NCBI RefSeq assembly: GCF_019800005.1
Contig: NZ_JABGCL010000010.1
Span: forward strand, 1 to 64,000
From: Geminicoccus harenae
Lineage (GTDB): Bacteria > Pseudomonadota > Alphaproteobacteria > Geminicoccales > Geminicoccaceae
Reading direction: 5' to 3'
Length of the DNA stretch: 64,000 bases
The notes under the pieces are model-generated. The model made no database searches. It was not told where the DNA came from and saw only the letters and a list, made by a program, of their open reading frames with translations. This document shows, in pieces, positions 42,153 to 49,866 of this stretch. Position 1 is the stretch's first letter. Each line of letters begins with the position of its first letter. The position numbers were made by a program, and so were the translations under genes.

Positions 42153-43512
42153 GCCCGCCCCGCGTTCCGAGAACAGCCTGACCGGCAGGGTCGCCCGCTA
42201 TGCCCAGGTGGGCGGCTCGGTGGCCGGTCAGGCGGCCCGAATCGCCAGCAACCGCTTCCTCAGCCGGCAGACGGACCGGGGAGCCCATGCCAACGACCTG
42301 CGCCAGGCGCTGGGCGGGCTGAAGGGCCCGCTCATGAAGGTCGCGCAGATGCTGGCGACCATTCCGGATGCCCTGCCCCCGGAATATGCCGAGGAACTGG
42401 CCAAGCTGCAGGCGTCGGCCCCGCCGATGGGCAAGCCGTTCGTGCGCCGGCGGATGGCCAGCGAACTGGGGCCGGACTGGCGCAGCCGCTTTGCCGAGTT
42501 CGACCTGGAGGCGGCCGCGGCCGCCTCGCTGGGCCAGGTGCATCGGGCCACCCTGCACGATGGCAAGCTGGTCGCCTGCAAGCTGCAGTATCCGAACATC
42601 GAATCGGCGGTGGATGCCGACCTCGCCCAGCTCAAGATCCTGTTCGCGGTCTACCGGCGCTGGGACAAGGCCATCGACACGAGCCGGATCTACGAGGAGA
42701 TCGCGGAGCGGCTGCGCGAGGAGGTCGATTATGAGCGGGAAGCGCGCCACATCGCGCTCTACGACCATATCCTGACCGACGAGGCGCAGGTCTCGGTGCC
42801 CGAGGTGGTGCCGGAGCTCTCGACCCGTCGGCTCCTGACCATGGGCTGGCTGACCGGCCGGCCCCTGATGGAGTTCCGCTCGGCCGACCAGGAGACGCGC
42901 AACCAGATCGCGATCGCGATGTTCCGCGCCTGGTACATCCCGTTCTACCGGGTGGGCGTGATCCATGGCGACCCGCATCCCGGCAACTACACGGTGCGGA
43001 GCGATCTGGGCGTCAACCTGCTCGACTTCGGCTGCGTCCGGGTGTTCCCACCCTCCTTCGTCAAGGGGGTCACCGACCTCTACTGGGCGCTGGCCAGGGG
43101 CGATCGCGACCTCGCCGTCTCTGCCTATGAGCGCTGGGGCTTCCGCGGCCTGTCGAACGAGATGATCGACGTGCTCAACGAGTGGGCGGGCTTCCTGTAT
43201 GGCCCGCTGATGAAGGACGAGCCGCGCCTGATCCAGCAGACCAACAGCGGCCAGTATGGCCGCGAGGTGGCGCAGAAGGTCCACCAGAGGCTGCGTGAGC
43301 TGGGCGGGGTCACGCCACCGCGCGAGTTCGTGTTCATGGACCGCGCCGCAGTCGGCCTGGGCTCGGTGTTCATGCACCTCAAGGCCAACATCAACTGGTA
43401 CCGGCTGTTCGTCGACCTGATCGACGACTTCGACGAGGCGGCGCTGGCCAGGCGCCAGGATACGGCGATGCGGGCGGCCGGGCTTACGGGGCTGACCGCC
43501 GACCCGGTCTGA
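42136..43512 (+). CDS. ABC1/UbiB-family atypical kinase
   Basis: 458-residue ABC1 (ADCK/UbiB) family protein, cytosolic face, linked in other organisms to ubiquinone synthesis and lipid homeostasis. The family-defining KxGQ motif appears as GPLMKVAQ (Gly replaced by Ala at the third position, K-V-A-Q), the Ala-rich loop as AAAAASLGQVHRA, and the catalytic HGDPHPGN and LDFG segments are intact. No C-terminal membrane helices as in E. coli UbiB, so it resembles the COQ8-like soluble branch. It overlaps pepF by 17 bases upstream and the GGDEF-EAL gene by 29 bases tail to tail. Confidence 0.9.
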   Translation: MSRPLKPAPRSENSLTGRVARYAQVGGSVAGQAARIASNRFLSRQTDRGAHANDLRQALGGLKGPLMKVAQMLATIPDALPPEYAEELAKLQASAPPMGKPFVRRRMASELGPDWRSRFAEFDLEAAAAASLGQVHRATLHDGKLVACKLQYPNIESAVDADLAQLKILFAVYRRWDKAIDTSRIYEEIAERLREEVDYEREARHIALYDHILTDEAQVSVPEVVPELSTRRLLTMGWLTGRPLMEFRSADQETRNQIAIAMFRAWYIPFYRVGVIHGDPHPGNYTVRSDLGVNLLDFGCVRVFPPSFVKGVTDLYWALARGDRDLAVSAYERWGFRGLSNEMIDVLNEWAGFLYGPLMKDEPRLIQQTNSGQYGREVAQKVHQRLRELGGVTPPREFVFMDRAAVGLGSVFMHLKANINWYRLFVDLIDDFDEAALARRQDTAMRAAGLTGLTADPV

Positions 43513-45439
43513 GGATCGGCAGGCGGCGGCCAGCCACGTCGGCTGCCGCCAGCGGCGGCGACAGGAGGTGCCCCTGGACCTGGTCGCAGCCGATCTCGGC
43601 CAGCCGGGCCAGCTGCTCCTCGGTTTCCACCCGCTCCGCAGTGACGCTCCGGCCGAGCTCGTGCGCCATGCCGACAATGGCCCGCGCGATCGCCAGTGCG
43701 CGCACATCCTGGGCGATCCGGCCGACCAGGGAGCCGTCCAGCTTGAGCGTGTCGAACGGGAAGCCGGCCAAGCGGGCGAGCGGTGCGCGGCCCGCCCCGA
43801 ACCCGTTGATGGCGATGCTCAGGCCCGCGGCCGAGAGGTCATGCAGGTTGCCGATGAAGGCTTCCCGGCCGGGGTCGCCCACCGCCGCCTCGCTGATCTC
43901 GATCTGCAGAAGGTAGGGCGGCAGCCGGCTCTCGTGCAGCGCCGCCTCGATCATGGGAACCAGCTCCGGCTGCAGCAGCTCCGGAATGCTGAGATTGACC
44001 GCGACCCGCAGATGCAGCCCCTGCTCCGCCCAGCGGGCGGCCTGTCGGCAGGCACTGCGCAGCACCCAGCGGCCGAGCGGCCGGATCAGGCCGCAGCTTT
44101 CGGCAAGCGGCACGAAGGTCGAGGGCGGGATGGCCTGGCCGCGATCATGCCACCGGCACAAGGCCTCCGCCGCGACCGGGGCCAGATCGGGCAGCGCCAG
44201 GATCGGCTGGTAGACGAGCTGGAGCCGCTCCTGATCGAGTGCCTGCTGCAGCCTCGCCTGCATGCTGCGCCGGCGGCTGAGCTCCTCGTCCATCTCCCGC
44301 CGGTAGCGCATCTGCCGGTTTCGGCCGGCAGCCTTGCCCTGGTAGAGCGCGACGTCGGCCGCCCGCAGCAGCTCCTCGTCGCTGGTGCCGTCGTCCGGGA
44401 AGATCGCCACGCCGAGGCTGCACGAGGTCTCGATGCACCGGCCCTCCCAATGGAACGGCCGGGCGAGGCTGTCGGTGAGCCGGCTGGCCAGGGCCTCGAC
44501 CGCCTGCAGGTCCGTCACCCCGACCTGCACCAGCGCGAACTCGTCGCCGCCGAGCCTCGCCGGGGAATCCGTCTCGCGCACCATGCCGGACAGGGTCCTG
44601 GCCACGTTCTGGAGCAGGGCGTCGCCGCAGGCATGGCCATGGCTGTCATTGACCCGCTTGAAGTCGTCCAGGTCGATCAGCATGAGAGCCACCTTGTCGC
44701 CGTCCCGGCGCGCCCGGCTCAAGGCCTGGCGCAGCCGGTCGCTGAACAGGGCCCGGTTGGGCAGGCCGGTGAGCGCGTCGTGATGGGCAAGCCGGGTGAT
44801 CTCCGCCTGGGTGGCGATCTGGCTGCTGATGTCGTCGACCATGATGAGGATCGAATCGAGCGATCCGTCATGGTGGCGCGCGACCGAGACATGCGCGGCG
44901 CAGTGGAGGATCCGGCGCTCCCTGGTGCGTGCCCGAAGCGTGAGCTGGGCGGAGCTCACCGCCTGATCGCGGATCGCATCGTACATGGCCAGACGCCGGC
45001 TCTGGTCCGCCTCGTGGATCAGCTCGAGCTCGTCCAGGGTCCGCCCGTTCGCTTCCTCGGCCCGCCAGCCGAAGATCAGCTCGGCCTGCCGGTTCCAGCC
45101 CGCGATCCGGCCCGGATGGCCATGGCGATAGTCGAGCTGGATCACGGCGAGCGGCAGGGTTGCGACATGGTTGTCCCATGCAGTGCCGACCGTGACCGGC
45201 CGTGGCGGCTGCATGGGCGGGGCAGGCGGAGCCGTGGTGCTGCTGCGGTGGAACATGAGCAGCGCGCCGATCAACCCGGTTGCCCCCAGGGCCAGGTAGA
45301 AGAACAGGTGTGACGGAGGTGCGCCGTCCAGCTCGGCCGGCTCCCCGGCCGGTTCCATGCCGGGCAGCAGGAGGGCAGCGGCCAGGAAGGAGAGGCCGGC
45401 GAGGGGGAAGATCAGGTTGAAGAGACGGCCGCGCAGCAT
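43484..45439 (-). CDS. membrane PAS-GGDEF-EAL protein with degenerate EAL domain
   Basis: 651 residues: two membrane helices (about 8-26 and 45-62), a PAS domain (~90-205), GGDEF domain (~212-380) and EAL domain (~390-640). The cyclase site is intact (GGDEF at 297-301), with an RxxD inhibitory site RETD at 288-291, exactly five residues upstream. The EAL motif (425-427), EISE and QG are present, but the metal-binding DDFGTG is NGFGAG (545-550), so phosphodiesterase activity is probably lost. A working c-di-GMP synthase with an EAL domain that may only bind the nucleotide is expected. Start at ATG 45439 chosen over a GTG at 45499 because the membrane helix follows directly. A promoter-like sequence lies at 45555-45583. 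Confidence 0.92.
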   Translation of the reverse strand: MLRGRLFNLIFPLAGLSFLAAALLLPGMEPAGEPAELDGAPPSHLFFYLALGATGLIGALLMFHRSSTTAPPAPPMQPPRPVTVGTAWDNHVATLPLAVIQLDYRHGHPGRIAGWNRQAELIFGWRAEEANGRTLDELELIHEADQSRRLAMYDAIRDQAVSSAQLTLRARTRERRILHCAAHVSVARHHDGSLDSILIMVDDISSQIATQAEITRLAHHDALTGLPNRALFSDRLRQALSRARRDGDKVALMLIDLDDFKRVNDSHGHACGDALLQNVARTLSGMVRETDSPARLGGDEFALVQVGVTDLQAVEALASRLTDSLARPFHWEGRCIETSCSLGVAIFPDDGTSDEELLRAADVALYQGKAAGRNRQMRYRREMDEELSRRRSMQARLQQALDQERLQLVYQPILALPDLAPVAAEALCRWHDRGQAIPPSTFVPLAESCGLIRPLGRWVLRSACRQAARWAEQGLHLRVAVNLSIPELLQPELVPMIEAALHESRLPPYLLQIEISEAAVGDPGREAFIGNLHDLSAAGLSIAINGFGAGRAPLARLAGFPFDTLKLDGSLVGRIAQDVRALAIARAIVGMAHELGRSVTAERVETEEQLARLAEIGCDQVQGHLLSPPLAAADVAGRRLPILRPGRRSAP

Positions 45440-45554
45440 GCTGTCGGTTTCCGGGGGCCAGGCGTCTGGGTCACGGACCGCGCCCGGCCGAACCCGCAAA
45501 CGGCTTGGCCGGCGCCCTGGGCTGGGTGAACAGCCCTGATCCGAAACTACCGGG

Positions 45555-45583
45555 ACGATAGTTGGCTACCCCGAAGCCTTCAA
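45555..45583 (-). promoter_or_regulatory. sigma-70-like promoter for the GGDEF-EAL gene
   Basis: Read on the minus strand: TTGAAG, 17 bases, TATCGT. This fits -35 and -10 hexamers with ideal spacing and would give a leader of about 110 bases before the ATG at 45439. Confidence 0.4.
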
Positions 45584-45644
45584 TCAGGCGAATTCACCGC
45601 ACCCCTGCAAGAACAGCCGCCTGTGTCGCGCAGGATGCTGCCGA

Positions 45645-47111
45645 TCAGGCTCCGGAAAAATCGGTGTTGATGGCGATGTTCTTGAGTTCGCTATAGATAT
45701 CCAGTGCCTCGGTCCCGGGTTCTCTCGTGCCGTTTCCGGATAAGCCACGGCCACCGAACGGCATGTGGGCCTCGCTGCCGTGGGTGCCGGCATTGATCAC
45801 CGCCACCCCTGCGCGCACCCGTTCGCAGAACAGGAAGGCGCGGTCGAAGGAGCGGGTATGGATGCAGGCCGTCAGCCCATAGGCGGTCCCGTTGGCCAGT
45901 TCCAGCGCATGCTCGAAACTGTCCGCCCGGTACAGGCAGGTGATCGGCCCGAACAGCTCGGAATGGGTAATCTCGTCCTCGGCGGCCACTCCCTCCAGGA
46001 TGGTGGGCATCATGAAGAAGCCCGCCGCGAGTTCCGGCGCATCGGCGCGGGTGCCACCGACCAGCACCCGGGCCCCCCGCGCCCTGGCCCGCTCCACGGC
46101 TGCCTGCATGTTGGCGAGCTGCCGTGCGTTGATGACCGGGCCCAGATCGTCGCTATCGCCGTTGCCGAGCCTGAGCGCCCGGGTGGCCGTCACGAACTTC
46201 TCGGTGAACGCGTCGTAGATCGGCGCGTGCAGGATGATCCGGCTGCCGGCAGCACAGCGCTGGCCGGCATTGCTGAAGGCCGAGAGCACCGCCCAGCGCA
46301 CCGCCTTGTCGAGATCGGCGTCGTCCATCACCACGAAGGGGTTCTTGCCGCCGAGCTCCAGGCTGATCTTCTTCAGCCGGGCACCCGCCAGCTCCGCCAG
46401 ACGCCGGCCGACCCGGGTCGAGCCGGTGAAGCTCACCACGTCCACCGCATCATGCAGCACCAGCGGCTCGCCGGCCTCAGCCCCCAGGCCGTGCACGACG
46501 TTGAGCACACCCGCCGGCAGGCCGGCTTCGGCCGCCGCCCGGGCGATCCAGCCCGCCGTGAACGGCGTGTCCTCCGCCGCCTTGAGCACCACGCCGTTGC
46601 CGCAGATCAGGGCCGGGAAGACCTTCCAGGCGACGTTGGCCGCCGGCGTGTTGGCCGCGATGATCAGCCCGGCCACACCGGCCGGCGTGCGCACCGTCAG
46701 GTTGAGCTTGCCCGCCGTGCCCGAGGGAATGGTCCGTCCGAACAGGCGCTGCCCCTCACCCGCGAAGAACCGCGCGCACTGCACGGCCGCACCGACCTCG
46801 CCCTTGCCTTCCTTCAGCGACTTGCCGGTCTCGGCCGCCACCACCGCGCCCAGCTCGTCGGCCTTGGCCTCCATGATGTTGGCGATCCGGTGCAGGATCT
46901 GCCCGCGCTGCACCGCCGGCACGGCCGCCCAGCCAGGCTGCGCCGCCTTCGCCACCTGGACCGCATCGTCGACATCGGCAACCGACGAGCGCGCGATCCG
47001 TGACTGCAGCTGCCCCGTGTACGGGTCGAACTTCTCGATCCGCTCGCCGCTGCGCGCCGGGACCTCGCGGCCGCCGATATGATTGTCCAGGGTGCCGGGG
47101 ATGGTCGTCAT
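45645..47111 (-). CDS. NAD(P)+-dependent aldehyde dehydrogenase
   Basis: 488-residue ALDH superfamily enzyme oxidising an aldehyde to the acid. Conserved parts: NAD-binding VSFTGSTRVGRRLAELAGA, the glutamate motif LELGGKNPFVVM, and the catalytic cysteine in FSNAGQRCAAGSRI; the C-terminal PFGGRGLSGNGTREPGTEAL is typical. The substrate is unknown; location next to glycan genes hints at a sugar or nonulosonate precursor, but this is weak. Its ATG overlaps the vapC stop (ATGA), so the toxin-antitoxin promoter may drive it. Cytosolic. Confidence 0.9.
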   Translation of the reverse strand: MTTIPGTLDNHIGGREVPARSGERIEKFDPYTGQLQSRIARSSVADVDDAVQVAKAAQPGWAAVPAVQRGQILHRIANIMEAKADELGAVVAAETGKSLKEGKGEVGAAVQCARFFAGEGQRLFGRTIPSGTAGKLNLTVRTPAGVAGLIIAANTPAANVAWKVFPALICGNGVVLKAAEDTPFTAGWIARAAAEAGLPAGVLNVVHGLGAEAGEPLVLHDAVDVVSFTGSTRVGRRLAELAGARLKKISLELGGKNPFVVMDDADLDKAVRWAVLSAFSNAGQRCAAGSRIILHAPIYDAFTEKFVTATRALRLGNGDSDDLGPVINARQLANMQAAVERARARGARVLVGGTRADAPELAAGFFMMPTILEGVAAEDEITHSELFGPITCLYRADSFEHALELANGTAYGLTACIHTRSFDRAFLFCERVRAGVAVINAGTHGSEAHMPFGGRGLSGNGTREPGTEALDIYSELKNIAINTDFSGA

Positions 47112-47542
47112 GCTACTGCCTTCGGATCGAACGGGTCGACGAGGGGAACGCCGAACACGGCGAAGTCGCCCAGGTCGCGGGTGGCGACGGTCATGGAATG
47201 GGTAAGTGCGACGGCGGCGATCTCCGCGTCGGCAAATCCTGCGGGACGGCCACGCATCATTGCTGCAGCGCGGATCTCGCCACAGCGTACAGCAGCTGCC
47301 TTGTCGAACGGCAATATCCTGCCCGCGAAGCGCCGATTGACCAGATCATTCAGGTGGACCTGAAGTTCCTGCCGACGACGTCCCGCAGGCAGACGTTGAA
47401 GGCCGAAGGTGATCTCGTTGATCGTCGTCGCCGTAATGAAAAGCTGTGAGAGTACCTTTCGGGTTACCCAGCTATGCACACGGACGTCAGGCTGAGGTCG
47501 CATCATCTCCGACACGACGTTGGTGTCGAGGATGTAGTTCAT
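47108..47542 (-). CDS. vapC: VapC/FitB-type PIN-domain toxin
   Basis: 144-residue PIN-domain ribonuclease, presumed toxin. The four acidic active-site residues are visible: D6 (YILDTNVVSE), E43 (INEITFGL), D105 (GFADAEIAAVA) and D123 (ATRDLGDF). The FitB-like spelling suggests tRNA or mRNA cleavage, but the target is unknown. It follows its antitoxin with an ATGA overlap and itself overlaps the aldehyde dehydrogenase gene by four bases. Its bases appear less GC-rich than its neighbours, consistent with acquisition. Confidence 0.9.
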   Translation of the reverse strand: MNYILDTNVVSEMMRPQPDVRVHSWVTRKVLSQLFITATTINEITFGLQRLPAGRRRQELQVHLNDLVNRRFAGRILPFDKAAAVRCGEIRAAAMMRGRPAGFADAEIAAVALTHSMTVATRDLGDFAVFGVPLVDPFDPKAVA

Positions 47543-47790
47543 TCGTCTTCGAACGGGTTCGGAGGGATCGAGTAGTCGTCAGGGATGTCCAGTTCGAAGT
47601 CCTCAGTCACCTTGGGACCGCTGCGCAGAAACTCCCAAAGTGCCTCACCAGTGAGGTCCCCTGGTGGACCTGCCGCCTCAGTCAGTAGCGCACGGACCTC
47701 GGCTTCCATCGACCGGCCGTGCTCCTTCGCCTGCGCCTTGAGGCGCTCGACCACCGCGTCATCGACATTGCGCACCAGGATCGTCGCCAT
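47539..47790 (-). CDS. vapB: FitA/VapB-type ribbon-helix-helix antitoxin
   Basis: 83 residues. Starts MATILVRNVDDAVVERLKAQ, the FitA-like ribbon-helix-helix DNA-binding fold (strand then two helices, RSMEAEVRALLTEA), then an acidic C-terminal tail (ELDIPDDYSIPPNPFEDE) expected to wrap the toxin and block its active site. GGAGGTGA precedes the ATG. It should repress its own promoter, where the paired palindrome at 47808-47827 lies 18 bases upstream. Confidence 0.9.
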   Translation of the reverse strand: MATILVRNVDDAVVERLKAQAKEHGRSMEAEVRALLTEAAGPPGDLTGEALWEFLRSGPKVTEDFELDIPDDYSIPPNPFEDE

Positions 47791-47807
47791 GAGTCACCTC
47801 CGACCGC

Positions 47808-47827
47808 TGCTAGCATGAATGCTAGCA
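47808..47827. promoter_or_regulatory. paired palindrome, likely VapB(C) operator
   Basis: TGCTAGCA-TGAA-TGCTAGCA: an 8-base palindrome twice, centres 12 bases apart, just upstream of vapB. Two side-by-side half-sites fit binding of two ribbon-helix-helix dimers in a toxin-antitoxin complex, so this is the expected autoregulatory operator. Confidence 0.7.
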
Positions 47828-47844
47828 CAAAGTCGGCCGACACG

Positions 47845-48663
47845 TCACCAGGCGGTCCAGCCCCCGTCGATGCGGAACTCGGCGCCGGTTGCATAGCGCG
47901 ACGCATCGGAGAGCAGATAGACCATGATCCCGACATAGTCGTCGGGCTCCGCCATCCGGCCGAGCGGCATCTTCTTCAGGTAGCCCTCGAGAAAACGCGG
48001 GTCCTGGTTGGCGAACACCCCGGCGAGCGTCACGCTGTTCACCCGCACGCCCCTGCCCGCCCAGTAGGTCGCGAGATAGCGGGTCAGGTTGTAGAGCGCC
48101 GACTTGCTGGCCGAATAGGCCACCGGCTTGAAGAAGGTCTCGGCCTCGCTGCGCCGGTACTCGTAGATCGACTGGTCGGGCGAGACCACGCCGTAGATCG
48201 AGCCGATCAGCACGATCGAGCCCTGGCCGGCCTTCGCCATGGCGCCGCCGAACACCTGGCAGCACAGCATGACGCCGGTGACGTTGACGTCCAGCACCTT
48301 GCGGAACGAGTCGACCGGGTAGTCCTCGAACGGCCCGTTCTCCGACGCCGGCGCGTTCGGGGGGCTGTCCAGCGCCGCGTTGGCGATCAGGCCGGACGGC
48401 GTGCCGAGCCGGGCCTCGATCCGCCGCAGCGCTGCCTGGAGTGCCTCCCGGTCGGTGACGTCGGCCGCCAGCGCCAGGGCGCGGCCATCGGCACAGGCTT
48501 CCTGCAGGGGCGCCGGCAACCGGGAGATGTCGTCATGGCGGTCGAGGAGGGCGACCTTCGCCCCCCTCTCCACCAATGCTGCCGCATAGGCGCTGCCGAG
48601 CTGGCCCAGCGCGCCGGTGACGATCACGACGCGCCCGACCAGGTCGAACAGCGGATCACGCAC
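47845..48663 (-). CDS. SDR oxidoreductase, PtmA-like
   Basis: 272-residue short-chain dehydrogenase. Cofactor motif VVIVTGALGQLGSAYAAALVERGA (TGxxxxxG), catalytic serine in IVLIGSIYGVVSPDQSIYEY and Tyr-Lys in VAYSASKSALYNL; ends with the usual DGGW tail. The SIYGVVSPD wording is like PtmA proteins of flagellin glycosylation loci, which sit beside NeuB-type synthases in Campylobacter; here too a NeuB homologue is immediately upstream (eight-base overlap). Probably modifies a nonulosonate or its precursor. The start is GTG. Confidence 0.85.
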   Translation of the reverse strand: MRDPLFDLVGRVVIVTGALGQLGSAYAAALVERGAKVALLDRHDDISRLPAPLQEACADGRALALAADVTDREALQAALRRIEARLGTPSGLIANAALDSPPNAPASENGPFEDYPVDSFRKVLDVNVTGVMLCCQVFGGAMAKAGQGSIVLIGSIYGVVSPDQSIYEYRRSEAETFFKPVAYSASKSALYNLTRYLATYWAGRGVRVNSVTLAGVFANQDPRFLEGYLKKMPLGRMAEPDDYVGIMVYLLSDASRYATGAEFRIDGGWTAW

Positions 48664-49711
48664 GGGCGAGGCCTTCGAGCGTGATGTTGTCGTCCGCCGC
48701 CAGTGCTGCCGTCAGCTTCTGGCCGATCACCACGTTCATCTGGTGCGGCGGCAGGCCGTCGTTCGGCGACTTGATCGCGATGTCCTCGCGGGTCAGCACG
48801 TGGCCGGCCGGCAGGTCGCGGGCGGCGACCAGCTTCTTCGCCATCTTGAAGAGCGGCTTCTCTTCCGACGGGTACTGCTTCTTCACCCCATCGCCCATGG
48901 CGACCCGGGCGCGCTTCAGGTCGCGCACCAGCTTGCGCATGCCGACCGGCTCCAGCGAGAAGGCATGGTCGGTGCCCTTCATGGTGCGGTCGAGGGTGAA
49001 GTGCTTCTCGACCATCCGCGAGCCCAGGGCGTAACCCAGCAGCGGCATGGCGATGCCGGAATCATGGCTGGAGAAGCCGATCACGATGTCCGGGAAGGCC
49101 TTGCGATAGGTCTCGATCACCCGGAGGTTCAGCTCTTCCCAGGCCGGCGGGTAGCCCGCGGTGCACTGCAGGATCGCGAGCTGCCGGTTGATCGGCATGA
49201 TCGTCTCGTAGGCGCGCTTCACGTCGTCCATGGTGGCGCCACCGGTGGACACGATCATCGGCTTGCCGAGCTTCGCGACATATTCGAGCAGCGGCGTGTT
49301 GATGATGTCGCCGGACGCGATCTTGAAGGCCGGCATGTCCAGCGCGTGGAGGAAGTCGGCGCTCTCGAAGTCGAACGCGGTCGAGAAGAAGGCGATGCCC
49401 TTCTGCTTGCAGTAGTTCGCCAGCTCGACATACTGCCGGTCATCGAACTCCAGCGCCTCGCGATGCTCGCCATAGGTCGAGCCGAAGGCGTTCTCGGAGT
49501 TGTAGCTGCTCTCGTACATCGACTTGGTGAACAGCGCGCGGTTCTCGCGCTTCTGCAGCTTCACCGCATCGCAGCCGCATGCGACCGCGGCGTCGATCAT
49601 TTCCTTGCACTTCTCGACGCTGCCCTGGTGGTTGTGCCCCACCTCGGCAATCACATAGGTATCGGTATCATCGGCGATGCGCCGACCGGCGATGACGAGC
49701 TCACGAGACAT
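48656..49711 (-). CDS. NeuB-family nonulosonic acid synthase with SAF domain
   Basis: 351 residues: TIM-barrel NeuB domain (VIAEVGHNHQGSVEKCKEMI, DAVKLQKRENRALFT, IASGDIINTPLLEYVAKLGK, STGGATMDDVKRAYE, VIGFSSHDSG, EKHFTLDRTMKGTDHAFSL) and a C-terminal SAF/antifreeze-like domain (LVAARDLPAGHVLTREDI). It would condense phosphoenolpyruvate with an N-acyl hexosamine to give a sialic-, legionaminic- or pseudaminic-type acid. Which one cannot be told. Start ATG 49711 after TTGGAG. No NeuA-type CMP transferase or NeuC-type epimerase is in the window, so the pathway must be completed elsewhere. Confidence 0.9.
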   Translation of the reverse strand: MSRELVIAGRRIADDTDTYVIAEVGHNHQGSVEKCKEMIDAAVACGCDAVKLQKRENRALFTKSMYESSYNSENAFGSTYGEHREALEFDDRQYVELANYCKQKGIAFFSTAFDFESADFLHALDMPAFKIASGDIINTPLLEYVAKLGKPMIVSTGGATMDDVKRAYETIMPINRQLAILQCTAGYPPAWEELNLRVIETYRKAFPDIVIGFSSHDSGIAMPLLGYALGSRMVEKHFTLDRTMKGTDHAFSLEPVGMRKLVRDLKRARVAMGDGVKKQYPSEEKPLFKMAKKLVAARDLPAGHVLTREDIAIKSPNDGLPPHQMNVVIGQKLTAALAADDNITLEGLARA

Positions 49712-49866
49712 CGACCACTCCAAGCAAGGCGAACGGCGCAACCGCGTCGCGGCTTCCTGTCTGCACGAAATCTGGGCGCGTCGCGGGTGCGATCTGGTAG
49801 CGTCCTGGAAGGCCCCGAACAACTGTCATGGACGATCCTGTCGAGGAAGACCGGCTGTCGTCATGC

